From the NCBI RefSeq assembly GCF_001429185.1, contig NZ_LMIW01000012.1, positions 214,533-278,532 on the forward strand: a stretch of DNA of 64,000 nucleotides, in the 5' to 3' direction. Positions 42,582 to 50,316 of this stretch are shown here, piece by piece (position 1 is the first letter of the stretch; the number at the start of each line of letters is the position of its first letter). The notes under the pieces were generated by a model. That model was not told the DNA's origin and did not search any database. It worked only from the letters and a program-made list of their open reading frames with translations. A program made the translations under genes and the position numbers. The DNA comes from Terrabacter sp. Root85 (lineage in GTDB: Bacteria; Actinomycetota; Actinomycetes; Actinomycetales; Dermatophilaceae).

Positions 42582-43346
42582 TCAGGCGGGGCGCCAGCCG
42601 GCGATGGACATGACGGCGACGTTGGTCGCGTCGGCGAGTGCTGTGTCGGCGTCCGCGGCGAGGTCGCGCAACAGCCGCGTCCGGTTCGCCGTGGTCACCG
42701 CGTCGAGACCGCTCGACCCGAGCGAGGTCCGGCCGGCGTTGCGGTGGGCGACGCGGGAGAGGTTGGCCGACAGGGCCATGATCCGCAGGGCGCGTCCGGA
42801 CGTCGCCGGCGGGATGCCCCACAGCGTCGTGTCGAGGTCGGCCTGCGCCTCGGCGCGCGCCTCGTCACCCCAGGGGTGGCCCCCCACCTCGTCGAAGCGC
42901 TGGGTGTGGTCGCGGAGGCGGCCCATGAGGTCGCGCTCGATGTCCCGGAGGTCCAGCATCTCCATCCGGTGCCGGGGGAGCGGGTCCGCCTCGTAGGCCG
43001 TCCAGTCCGCACGGACGCCCACGTCGCCCTCGGGGCCGAACTCCGAGAGCGTCGGCACGAGCACCCCGCCGATGCCCGCGACGAAGACGCACTCCCCGGC
43101 GTTCGCAGCGTGCGCGGTCGCCGCGGACGAGCCACGCGGCATACGGCTCAGGTCGCCGGGGCGGGGGAGCGCCACGAACAGGGCGCGTTCGCCGAGGTCC
43201 CGCCAGACGTCGAGCCGGGCCAGGTCACCGGCGACGTGGTCGAGGTCCGGGAAGGCCCGGGCCAACGCCTCCGTCGTCGCGAGATCGCCACGCCACGAGG
43301 CCGTCACCCACAGCGCGAGGCGCACGGACGCGGGCAGCTCGGACAC
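42582..43346 (-). CDS. Conserved actinomycete protein of unknown function
   Basis: A 254-residue soluble protein with no catalytic motif that I recognise. It contains LPASVRLALWVTASWRGDLA at the start, GECVFVAGIGGVLVPTLSEF near 83, and WTAYEADPLPRHRMEMLDLR near 115. The last third (ATSGRALRIMALSANLSRVA; DLAADADTALADATNVAVMS) is helical. GTG 43346 is leaderless after TAGGAT. It is divergent from the ABC ATPase at 43407, with 60 nt between, including the -10 boxes of both. Confidence 0.65.
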   Translation of the reverse strand: MSELPASVRLALWVTASWRGDLATTEALARAFPDLDHVAGDLARLDVWRDLGERALFVALPRPGDLSRMPRGSSAATAHAANAGECVFVAGIGGVLVPTLSEFGPEGDVGVRADWTAYEADPLPRHRMEMLDLRDIERDLMGRLRDHTQRFDEVGGHPWGDEARAEAQADLDTTLWGIPPATSGRALRIMALSANLSRVAHRNAGRTSLGSSGLDAVTTANRTRLLRDLAADADTALADATNVAVMSIAGWRPA

Positions 43347-43352
43347 CCCGTC

Positions 43353-43358
43353 ATCCTA
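43353..43358 (-). promoter_or_regulatory. -10 box for the 43346 gene
   Basis: TAGGAT on the minus strand, 6 nt before GTG 43346. Confidence 0.5.
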
Positions 43359-43394
43359 GGGTGCGCCGCCGCGGCGGCTGTGGAGGCCTTGTCA

Positions 43395-43400
43395 TAGGGT
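43395..43400 (+). promoter_or_regulatory. -10 box for the 43407 gene
   Basis: TAGGGT, 6 nt before ATG 43407. Confidence 0.55.
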
Positions 43401-43406
43401 CGAGCC

Positions 43407-44192
43407 ATGAGCGACGTCCTCGCCTTCGCCGGAGTCACCGTTCGTCGCGGTGCCTCGACGCTCCTCGACGACGTCACGTGGGAGGTGGAGGAGGGCGAGC
43501 GCTGGGTCGTGCTGGGCGCCAACGGTGCCGGCAAGACGACGCTGCTCCAGATCGCCGCGGCGCGGCTGCACCCGACCGCGGGGGTCGCCGGCGTCCTCGG
43601 CGAGGTGCTCGGCGCCGTCGACGTCTTCGAGCTGCGGCCGCGCATCGGCCTCGCGAGCTCCTCGATGGCCGAGCGCATCCCCGGCGACGAGCTCGTCGGC
43701 AACGTCGTCGTGACGGCCTCCTACGGCATCATCGGCCGGTGGCGCGAGACGTACGACCACGTGGACTACGTGCGCGCCATGGAGCTGCTCAGGACGCTCG
43801 GCGCCGAGCACCTCGCCGACCGGGCCTACGGCACGCTGAGCGAGGGCGAGCGCAAGCGCGTCCAGATCGCCCGGGCGCTGATGACCGACCCCGAGCTGAT
43901 GCTGCTCGACGAGCCGGCCGCCGGTCTCGACCTCGGCGGTCGCGAGGACCTCGTGCGCCGGCTCGCCGACCTGGCCGCCGACACGGAGGCGCCCGCGATG
44001 GTGCTCGTGACGCACCACGTCGAGGAGATCCCTCCGTCGTTCACCGACGTCCTCATGATCCGCGACGGCAAGGTCGTCGCCGCCGGCCCCATTCCGCTGA
44101 CGCTGACGGCCGAGAACCTCAGCGCGACGTTCGGTCTGCCCCTCGTGCTCGAGCAGCACGGCGAGCGCTGGTCGGCGCGGGCCGAGTCCTGA
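43407..44192 (+). CDS. ABC transporter ATP-binding protein without adjacent permease
   Basis: A single ATPase of 261 residues. Walker A is GANGAGKTTL near residue 36, the signature is TLSEGERKRVQIAR near 143 (LSEGE rather than LSGGQ), and Walker B LMLLDEPAAGLDLGG near 167. VLVTHHVEEIPPSFTDVLM near 198 is the switch region. The LSEGE form and THHVEEIPPSF match ModF-like and related stand-alone ATPases. No permease gene is near, so it may energise a distant transporter or have a non-transport role. It has its own leaderless promoter. A gap of 130 bp follows. Confidence 0.85.
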   Translation: MSDVLAFAGVTVRRGASTLLDDVTWEVEEGERWVVLGANGAGKTTLLQIAAARLHPTAGVAGVLGEVLGAVDVFELRPRIGLASSSMAERIPGDELVGNVVVTASYGIIGRWRETYDHVDYVRAMELLRTLGAEHLADRAYGTLSEGERKRVQIARALMTDPELMLLDEPAAGLDLGGREDLVRRLADLAADTEAPAMVLVTHHVEEIPPSFTDVLMIRDGKVVAAGPIPLTLTAENLSATFGLPLVLEQHGERWSARAES

Positions 44193-44322
44193 TCGCAACC
44201 GTCCCGACCCCTTGATCCGTAGGTCCCGAGAGGGAACTGAGGCAGAATCGAGAACGTCACAGGAGTGACGCACGGGACATCGGGGCCCGTCGCCGAGGTG
44301 GACGAAGGCAGGGTGGGGGCAC

Positions 44323-44772
44323 GTGGTCGAGGGACAGGCTTGGATGGTCTGGGTGGCAGTGGCTCTCGTCCTCGTCGCCATCGAGGCGGTCACGGTCGAC
44401 TTCACCTTCCTCATGCTCGCCGGTGGTGCCGTGGGCGCATCGATCGCCGCGGCCTTCGGGGCGCCCCCCGTGGTGCAGGCCATCGTCGCGGCCCTCGTTG
44501 CCGTGGCCCTCCTCGCGATCGTGCGTCCGTGGCTCAAGAACCGCCTCTCGGCCAGCACGCCGCAACAGCTCATGGGCGCCGCCGCCCACGTCGGCCGCTC
44601 GGCCGTCGCCATCGACCGTGTCAACCCGGCCGGAGGGCGGGTCAAGCTCTCCGGCGAGACGTGGTCGGCGCGCACCCTCGGCGACGACATCGAGCCCGGC
44701 GAGGAGGTCGTCGTCGACTCCATCGACGGCGCCACCGCGATCGTGAGCCGCGCCCGCGTCGTGGGGAGCTGA
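44323..44772 (+). CDS. NfeD-family membrane protein
   Basis: A 149-residue protein partnering SPFH proteins in membrane-domain organisation. Two or three N-terminal spans (residues about 8-28 and 30-70) are followed by a small OB-fold domain: AAHVGRSAVAIDRVNPAGGR near 86, KLSGETWSARTLGDDIEPGE near 107, and VVVDSIDGATAIVSR. This two-part shape is the short NfeD1b type, without the protease domain. GTG 44323 starts MVEGQAWMVW. The SPFH gene follows 123 nt downstream, the usual pairing. Confidence 0.88.
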   Translation: MVEGQAWMVWVAVALVLVAIEAVTVDFTFLMLAGGAVGASIAAAFGAPPVVQAIVAALVAVALLAIVRPWLKNRLSASTPQQLMGAAAHVGRSAVAIDRVNPAGGRVKLSGETWSARTLGDDIEPGEEVVVDSIDGATAIVSRARVVGS

Positions 44773-44895
44773 GCCGGCCTCCGGCCCCGCGCCCGGCGAC
44801 GCCACCGAACCAACGAGCGGGTCGTCCGATCCGCCCGCACCAACCGCGCTTCCCCGGGGGAGCACGGACCGCACAGGGAGAAGGTCGAGAAGGTC

Positions 44896-46089
44896 GTGGA
44901 CCCGGTACTCATCATTCCGATACTCATCGTCGTCGTCGCGTTCGTGGTCGTGCTGCGCACCGTGCGCATCGTGCCGCAGCAGACGGCACAGATCGTCGAG
45001 CGACTCGGCGGCTACAACAAGACGCTGACGGCAGGTATCCACTTCCTGATCCCGTTCGTCGACAAGGTCCGCGCCAACATCGACCTGCGTGAGCAGGTCG
45101 TCACCTTCCCGCCGCAGCCCGTCATCACCAGTGACAACCTCGTCGTCAACATCGACACCGTCATCTACTACTCGGTCACCGACGCGAAGGCCGCCGTCTA
45201 CGAGATCGCCAACTTCATCCAGGGCATCGAGCAGCTGACGGTCACCACGCTGCGCAACGTCATCGGATCCCTCGACCTCGAGCAGGCCCTGACGAGCCGC
45301 GACCAGATCAACGGCCAGCTGCGCGGCGTCCTCGACGAGGCCACGGGCAACTGGGGCATCCGCGTCAACCGTGTCGAGCTCAAGGCCATCGACCCGCCGC
45401 GCTCGGTGCAGGAGACGATGGAGAAGCAGATGCGCGCCGAGCGTGACCGTCGTGCCGCGATCCTCACCGCCGAGGGCTTCAAGCAGTCGGCCATCCTCAC
45501 GGCCGAGGGTGAGAAGCAGAGCCAGATCCTGCGAGCCGAGGGCTCGGCACAGGCCCGCATCCTCGAGGCGCAGGGCCAGGCCCGCGCCATCCAGCAGGTG
45601 TTCGCGGCCATCCATCGCGGCAAGCCCACCCAGAAGCTGCTCGCCTACCAGTACCTCCAGGTGCTGCCGCAGCTCGCACGCGGCGACTCCAACAAGATGT
45701 GGATCATCCCGTCCGAGCTGACCGACGCCCTCAAGGGCATCGGCAACGCGCTCGGCGGCAGCGAGCAGGGCCCGATGGGCGGCGACGACGAGGAGCAGTG
45801 GGTCGACACGGGCGACGCCGACGACAACGCCTTTGCCGAGACGGTGCTCGAGGACCCGGCCAAGGCACTGGCCGAGGCCCGTGGCCAGGCCGCGCAGGCG
45901 AGTGCCGAGTCGACCGAGCACGCCGCGCCCATGGGTCGCCAGCAGCCCCCGCTGCGCTCGGGGGCCGACGTGCCCCCGCCCCCCGCTGCGGCGCCGCCGG
46001 TCACGCCCCCGGTCACGCCCCCGGTCACGCCCCCGGCGTCCGCGGACGACCTGCCCGACGCGCCGCCCGAGCCCCCGACCGGACGCTGA
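44896..46089 (+). CDS. SPFH/Band 7 (stomatin-like, QmcA-type) protein
   Basis: A membrane scaffold protein of 397 residues. One N-terminal span (VLIIPILIVVVAFVVVLRTV, residues 4-23) is followed by the SPFH domain (QTAQIVERLGGYNKTLTAGI; LREQVVTFPPQPVITSDNLV) to about 180, then a heptad-rich helix (AERDRRAAILTAEGFKQSA) near 180-240. The C-terminal 120 residues are acidic and then Pro-rich, ending with a PPVTPPVTPPVTPP run. GTG 44896 has AGAAGG upstream. It acts with the NfeD gene. The 46089 stop is followed by a strong inverted repeat. Confidence 0.9.
   Translation: MDPVLIIPILIVVVAFVVVLRTVRIVPQQTAQIVERLGGYNKTLTAGIHFLIPFVDKVRANIDLREQVVTFPPQPVITSDNLVVNIDTVIYYSVTDAKAAVYEIANFIQGIEQLTVTTLRNVIGSLDLEQALTSRDQINGQLRGVLDEATGNWGIRVNRVELKAIDPPRSVQETMEKQMRAERDRRAAILTAEGFKQSAILTAEGEKQSQILRAEGSAQARILEAQGQARAIQQVFAAIHRGKPTQKLLAYQYLQVLPQLARGDSNKMWIIPSELTDALKGIGNALGGSEQGPMGGDDEEQWVDTGDADDNAFAETVLEDPAKALAEARGQAAQASAESTEHAAPMGRQQPPLRSGADVPPPPAAAPPVTPPVTPPVTPPASADDLPDAPPEPPTGR
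45997..46032 (+). repeat. Three exact 12-bp repeats in the SPFH gene
   Basis: CCGGTCACGCCC occurs three times in a row at 45997-46032, coding for PVTP units of the Pro-rich tail. Slippage would change length by four residues without breaking the frame. Confidence 0.85.
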
Positions 46090-46116
46090 CCGACGCCCTG
46101 GCGACACCGCCCCCGA

Positions 46117-46154
46117 CGACACCCGGTCACCCTCTGTAGGGTGACCGGGTGTCG
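46117..46154. promoter_or_regulatory. Perfect 17-bp inverted repeat over the TauE start and -10
   Basis: CGACACCCGGTCACCCT (46117-46133) and AGGGTGACCGGGTGTCG (46138-46154) are perfect reverse complements around CTGT. The right arm contains most of the -10 TAGGGT (46137-46142) and the start codon GTG 46149. In a message reading through from the SPFH gene the RNA hairpin would hide that start; as DNA the dyad could be an operator. There is no T-run after it. Confidence 0.75.
46137..46142 (+). promoter_or_regulatory. -10 box of the TauE/SafE gene
   Basis: TAGGGT, 6 nt before GTG 46149, mostly inside the inverted repeat. Confidence 0.5.
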
Positions 46155-46919
46155 TTCTGGTCCGCCGTCGCCATCGCGCTGGCCGGGACCGGGGCCGGCG
46201 TCATCAACACCATCGTCGGGTCGGGCACGCTCATCACGTTCCCGACCCTGCTCTTCTTCGGGGTCAACCCGCTCGTCGCCAACGTCTCGAACAACATCGG
46301 CCTCGTCGCCGGGGGCGTGACCGGGGCGTGGGGCTACCGCAGGGAGCTGGACGGCCAGGCGCGCACCCTTCGCCGGCTCATGCCGATGTCGTTCGTCGGC
46401 TCGGTCGTTGGGGCGGGGCTGCTGCTCGTCCTGCCCGCCGCGGCGTTCCGGGCGATCGTGCCGGTGCTCATCCTCATCGCGCTCGTGCTCGTGGTCGCGG
46501 GCCCGCGCATCCAGGCCCGGGTCCACCCGGAGGGGGTCGAAGGGGCGGTGCCGCGCTGGCACGCGCCGGCGATGGCAGCCGGGGTCTTCGCCGCGGGCGT
46601 CTACGGCGGCTACTTCGGCGCGGCCCAGGGCGTCCTGCTCATGGGCCTGCTCAGTGCGCTGAGCCTCGAGCCCCTGCAGCGGCTCAACGGCTACAAGAAC
46701 GTGCTCTCCCTCGTCGTCAACGTCGTCGCGGCCGCGGTGTTCATCCTCTTCGCACGCGACCAGATCGACTGGCTCATCGTCCTCCTCATCGGCGTCGGCG
46801 CCTTCGTGGGCGGCATCATCGGGGCACGGGTGGGCCGCCGGATCCCGCCGAACGTCCTGCGGGGCCTCATCATCGCGATCGGCCTCGTCGCCGTCGTCAA
46901 GCTCGTCTGGTTCCCCTGA
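46149..46919 (+). CDS. TauE/SafE-family membrane transporter
   Basis: A 256-residue protein with about eight spans in two similar halves. The first half reads GTGAGVINTIVGSGTLITFP near residue 13 and NPLVANVSNNIGLVAGGVTG near 40; the second has AGVYGGYFGAAQGVLLMGLL near 150 and LQRLNGYKNVLSLVVNVVAA near 177. The GSG and NG.KN marks are conserved in this family, which exports sulfite, sulfoacetate or other organic anions. GTG 46149 is the only start consistent with the conserved N-terminus. The substrate is not shown by the neighbours. Confidence 0.9.
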   Translation: MSFWSAVAIALAGTGAGVINTIVGSGTLITFPTLLFFGVNPLVANVSNNIGLVAGGVTGAWGYRRELDGQARTLRRLMPMSFVGSVVGAGLLLVLPAAAFRAIVPVLILIALVLVVAGPRIQARVHPEGVEGAVPRWHAPAMAAGVFAAGVYGGYFGAAQGVLLMGLLSALSLEPLQRLNGYKNVLSLVVNVVAAAVFILFARDQIDWLIVLLIGVGAFVGGIIGARVGRRIPPNVLRGLIIAIGLVAVVKLVWFP

Positions 46920-46992
46920 CGCCTTTCGCAGCCTGACCCCGGCCCCGGCCCCGCCCCCGGGCCACGATGCCGGATGAAGGTGCGACCGGCAC

Positions 46993-46998
46993 TAGCCT
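46993..46998 (+). promoter_or_regulatory. -10 box for the 47006 gene
   Basis: TAGCCT, 7 nt before GTG 47006; it favours this start over the in-frame 46967. Confidence 0.5.
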
Positions 46999-47005
46999 GT
47001 CGGGC

Positions 47006-47824
47006 GTGCCGATCGAGATCACCGACCCCACCGACCCGCGGCTGACCGACTACGTGTCGCTGACCGACGTCGTGCTGCGGAGGCGGCACGAGCCAGAGCG
47101 CGGCCTCTACATCGCGGAGAGCCAGAAGGTGATCCGCCGTGCGCTTCGAGCCGGGCACCGACCGCGGTCCTACCTCATGGCCAGGCGCTGGCTCGACGAC
47201 CTGTCCGACATCGTCGGCGACGCGGAGGCCGACGGGGTGCCGGTCTACTTCGCCGAGCACGACGTCATCGAGCAGCTGACCGGCTTCCACCTCCACCGCG
47301 GTGCACTGGCTGCGATGCAGCGCCCCGCCCTGCCGACCGTCGAGTCGCTCATCGCCGACGCGCGCCGCGTCATCGTCCTCGAGGACGTCGTCGACCACAC
47401 GAACGTCGGTGCGATCTTCCGGTCGGCTGCTGCGCTCGGGGTCGACGCCGTCCTCATCACGCCCCGGTGCGCCGACCCCCTCTACCGGCGCTCGATCCGC
47501 GTCTCCATGGGCACGGTCTTCCAGGTGCCGTGGACGCGGATCGACCCGTGGCCGCAGGGCATGGCCCTGCTCCACGACGCCGGTCTCACCGTCGCGGCCA
47601 TGGCCCTGTCGGACGACTCGGTCTCGCTCGACGACCTCGAGAGCGGCCCACCCGAGCGGCTCGCGCTCGTCGTCGGCACGGAGGGCGACGGCCTGTCGCA
47701 CCGGACCGTCGCCGACGCCGACCTCACCCTGCGCATCCCCATGGCCGGAGGCGTCGACTCGCTCAACGTCGCCGCGGCCAGCGCCGTCGCGATGTGGGCG
47801 CTGCGCCCGCGGCCCCAGGGCTGA
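47006..47824 (+). CDS. TrmH/SpoU-family RNA 2'-O-methyltransferase
   Basis: A 272-residue SPOUT enzyme that methylates a ribose in rRNA or tRNA with SAM. The N-terminal substrate-binding domain (VVLRRRHEPERGLYIAESQK) is followed by the knot: VVDHTNVGAIFRSAAALGVD near residue 124 (motif 1, Asn and Arg), ALVVGTEGDGLSHRTVADAD near 219 (motif 2), and IPMAGGVDSLNVAAASAVAM near 242 (motif 3). All three motifs are intact. GTG 47006 is preferred. It converges on the DUF3037 gene. Confidence 0.9.
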   Translation: MPIEITDPTDPRLTDYVSLTDVVLRRRHEPERGLYIAESQKVIRRALRAGHRPRSYLMARRWLDDLSDIVGDAEADGVPVYFAEHDVIEQLTGFHLHRGALAAMQRPALPTVESLIADARRVIVLEDVVDHTNVGAIFRSAAALGVDAVLITPRCADPLYRRSIRVSMGTVFQVPWTRIDPWPQGMALLHDAGLTVAAMALSDDSVSLDDLESGPPERLALVVGTEGDGLSHRTVADADLTLRIPMAGGVDSLNVAAASAVAMWALRPRPQG

Positions 47825-47851
47825 CCGGGCCGGTCGAGCCAGTCGGGTCCG

Positions 47852-48229
47852 TCAGGCCCGGACGAGCCGGTCGAGCAGGCGCTCGAGCTCGACGGCAGGG
47901 TCGTCGCACAGGCCCCCGTGGACCGGTCCGGGCTGCACGACGGTCGAGCGCGGTGCGATGATCCAGCCGAACCGCTGGCCCGGCTTGTCGAGGGTCGGCA
48001 GGCCGCGGCCCGTCTCGCCGCGGCACACCGCCCGGACGCGTTCGAGCATCGAGCGCACGCCCTCGAGGTCGCACGTCGGTGACAGCGCGTCCGCACGCCG
48101 CTCGTCGAGCTCCCAGGCGGCGTCGAGGAAGCCCGCGTCCTGCGAGTAGAGCACGACACCGACGTTGATGAACTCCTCCCGGTCGACGCGGGGGACGAGC
48201 CGGAGCAGGACGTACTGGTACGCGTTCAC
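47852..48229 (-). CDS. DUF3037-family protein, partner of the HipA-like gene
   Basis: A 125-residue protein. The family core is YQYVLLRLVPRVDREEFINV near residues 4-23, followed by GVVLYSQDAGFLDAAWELDE, FGWIIAPRSTVVQPGPVHGG near 86, and DDPAVELERLLDRLV. GTG 48229 overlaps the stop of the HipA-like gene by 4 nt (GTGA), so the two are translated together. DUF3037 proteins often follow a HipA-like gene; the biochemical role is unknown. It is convergent with the methyltransferase at 47824, 27 nt apart. Confidence 0.85.
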   Translation of the reverse strand: MNAYQYVLLRLVPRVDREEFINVGVVLYSQDAGFLDAAWELDERRADALSPTCDLEGVRSMLERVRAVCRGETGRGLPTLDKPGQRFGWIIAPRSTVVQPGPVHGGLCDDPAVELERLLDRLVRA

Positions 48230-48996
48230 GCGGCGACGCCCGTGGGCACCCAGGTGAGCGGCCCGTCGAGGCGGGCCCGCAGCATCCGGGCGTATGCCGT
48301 CCGCACCGCGGGTGCGTCGGCGAGTTCGGGCGTGGGCTCGATCCATTCCTCGGGCACCTCGGCGACGACGGCCTCGACGGCCTCGGGCGTGAGGCGCGCC
48401 GCGAGCTCGTCGTGGCGCGCGGCCACGTCGCCCGCGACGTCGCGCAGGACGTGGCGGCTCGCGTCGAACGGCTGGGCCGCGAAGCGCTCCGGGGCCGGTG
48501 CCTTGCTCGGCCACGAGTGGTGGAAGTAGAGGGCTGCTCCGTGGTCGATGGCCCACGTGCGTCCGTGCCAGACGAGCAGGTTGGGGTTGGACCACGTGCG
48601 GTCGACGTTGGCGGTCAGCGCGTCGAGCCAGATGATCCGCTCGGCGAGGTCGGCGTCGGGCGGCCTCGAGCCGTCGTAGCCGAGGGAACCCGGCAGGAAG
48701 TCGACGCCGAGGTTGGTCCCGACCGAGGCGGTGAGCAGGTCCTGCACCTCCTCGTCGGCCTCGTACTTCGCGATGCGCGGGTCGAGGCGCACCACGGCGA
48801 GGTCGGGCACCGGCACCTCGAGCAGCCGGGCGATCCCGGCGACGAGCACCTCGGCGACCAAGACCTTGAGCCCCTGACCGGCGCCGCGGAACTTCAGGAC
48901 GTAGGTGCCGTCGTCGTCGGCCTCCACGATGCCGGGCAGCGACCCACCCTCCTTGAGCGGCGTCACGTAGCGGGTGGCGGTCAGCTCGGGAAGCAC
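48226..48996 (-). CDS. HipA-like kinase-fold protein
   Basis: A 256-residue protein with the HipA C-terminal kinase-like fold. DDDGTYVLKFRGAGQGLKVL near residue 27 holds the ATP-binding Lys, LDALTANVDRTWSNPNLLVW near 125 the catalytic loop (N-VDR-x3-NPN), and TWAIDHGAALYFHHSW near 147 the metal-binding DHG. Unlike true HipA toxins it lacks the long N-terminal domain and has no HipB-type HTH gene beside it. GTG 48996 is leaderless. The partner DUF3037 gene overlaps its end. A protein kinase, small-molecule kinase or pseudokinase is possible. Confidence 0.85.
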   Translation of the reverse strand: MLPELTATRYVTPLKEGGSLPGIVEADDDGTYVLKFRGAGQGLKVLVAEVLVAGIARLLEVPVPDLAVVRLDPRIAKYEADEEVQDLLTASVGTNLGVDFLPGSLGYDGSRPPDADLAERIIWLDALTANVDRTWSNPNLLVWHGRTWAIDHGAALYFHHSWPSKAPAPERFAAQPFDASRHVLRDVAGDVAARHDELAARLTPEAVEAVVAEVPEEWIEPTPELADAPAVRTAYARMLRARLDGPLTWVPTGVAA

Positions 48997-49000
48997 GCCG

Positions 49001-50269
49001 TCAGCCTAGTGGCCGCTCGTGGTCGAGCACCGTGGCCCGCGTCCAGAGCCGGCCGAGCAGCATCGCGCTCGCCCCGTAGAGGCAGGCGAAGGCCACGAGC
49101 GGCCACCAGGCGAGCCCGCTCTCGGGGAGGACGAGCGCGCCGAGGGCCGCCGCCGCGACCATGCCGGCGTTGTAGACGACGTCGTAGGCGGAGAAGGCGC
49201 GGCCGAGCAGGTGGTCGTCGACGTGGGCCTGCAGGAGCGAGTCGACGGTGATCTTGACGCACTGGGAGGTGAAGGAGACGACGAAGCCGACGACGACGAT
49301 GCTCCACGGCGTGAGGAACGGTCCCAGCACGGCGCACACGACCGCGCCCAGCGCGAGCATCCGGGCGGCATACGGCACGGCGGTCAGGCGTGGGGCCAGC
49401 CACGGGGTGACGAAGGCCGCGGAGGCGAATCCCAGTGCGGACGCGCCTGCGGCGATGCCGAAGCCCTGCGCGCCGTGGCCGGACTCGAACGGGCCGCGGA
49501 AGAGGAGCAGGGTCTGCAGCAGGAGGAAGCCGAACGGGAGCCGGGTGATGAAGACGAGGGTGAGCAGGAGGCGTGCGCGGCGCGGCAGGGTGTGCACGGC
49601 CTCGACGAGGCCCGTCACGACGGACCGGGTGATCTGCCCGACCGAGGGCGCGCCGCTCGTGTCGTCGGGGCCGATGAACGGCAGCCGGGTCGCCGCCCAG
49701 GCGGCCACGAGGACGCCAGCGGCGGCGAGGAGCACGTCGACGACGTCGCTGCCCCCGAGGGCCCTGATCCCGGTGCCGACCGCGCCGCCGAGGAGGTATG
49801 CCAGGGACCCGCACGTGGGAGCGACGGAGTTCGCGCTCACGAGGTCCTCCCGCGGCACCACGTGCGGCATGGCCGAGGAGAGCCCGGCGAGGATGAAGCG
49901 GTTGACCGAGAAGACGAGGAGCACGAGGCCGAAGAACGCCGGGCCGGTCTCGGCTCCGGTGACGAGGACGGAGACGCCGAGGATCGCCGTGGCCCGGATG
50001 ACCTGGCTGACGACGATGACGCGCTTGCGCGGCCACCGGTCGAGGAGCACTCCGACGAACGGCCCCAGCGCCGAGTAGGGCAGCAGCACGATCGCGAAGG
50101 CGATGGCGATCCCGCGCGCGTCGGCGGCCTTCTCGGGGTTGAAGAGGATGTGGCTGGCCAGGGCGACCTGGAAGATGCCGTCGCTGAACGACGACGTGAC
50201 CCGGCTGACGAAGAGCCGACGGAACCCGCGCCCCCGGAGCAGGGTGAACAGGGCGCGCAGGAAGGTCAC
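49001..50269 (-). CDS. MFS transporter
   Basis: A major facilitator of 422 residues with about twelve spans. It begins MTFLRALFTLLRGRGFRRLF, then FVSRVTSSFSDGIFQVALAS. The loop GVLLDRWPRKRVIVVSQVIR near residue 75 is the MFS A-type motif. The middle loop (FIGPDDTSGAPSVGQITRSV, near 200) separates the two halves. An EmrB-like anti-port or a macrolide-type exporter is likely. GTG 50269 is leaderless after TACGCT. Its stop (49001-49003) sits at the -10 of the HipA-like gene. No neighbouring regulator belongs to it. Confidence 0.88.
   Translation of the reverse strand: MTFLRALFTLLRGRGFRRLFVSRVTSSFSDGIFQVALASHILFNPEKAADARGIAIAFAIVLLPYSALGPFVGVLLDRWPRKRVIVVSQVIRATAILGVSVLVTGAETGPAFFGLVLLVFSVNRFILAGLSSAMPHVVPREDLVSANSVAPTCGSLAYLLGGAVGTGIRALGGSDVVDVLLAAAGVLVAAWAATRLPFIGPDDTSGAPSVGQITRSVVTGLVEAVHTLPRRARLLLTLVFITRLPFGFLLLQTLLLFRGPFESGHGAQGFGIAAGASALGFASAAFVTPWLAPRLTAVPYAARMLALGAVVCAVLGPFLTPWSIVVVGFVVSFTSQCVKITVDSLLQAHVDDHLLGRAFSAYDVVYNAGMVAAAALGALVLPESGLAWWPLVAFACLYGASAMLLGRLWTRATVLDHERPLG
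49003..49008 (-). promoter_or_regulatory. -10 box of the HipA-like gene
   Basis: TAGGCT on the minus strand, 6 nt before GTG 48996; it overlaps the last codons of the MFS gene. Confidence 0.5.
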
Positions 50270-50276
50270 GCGGCAC

Positions 50277-50282
50277 AGCGTA
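50277..50282 (-). promoter_or_regulatory. -10 box of the 50269 MFS gene
   Basis: TACGCT on the minus strand, 7 nt before GTG 50269. Confidence 0.5.
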
Positions 50283-50316
50283 CGGTCACCCGTGCGGTGC
50301 CCGGCGACGGGAGCGG

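Noticed and set aside
48226..48996. A HipA-HipB toxin-antitoxin pair
   Set aside because: There is no HTH antitoxin, the protein is too short for HipA, and the neighbour is DUF3037.
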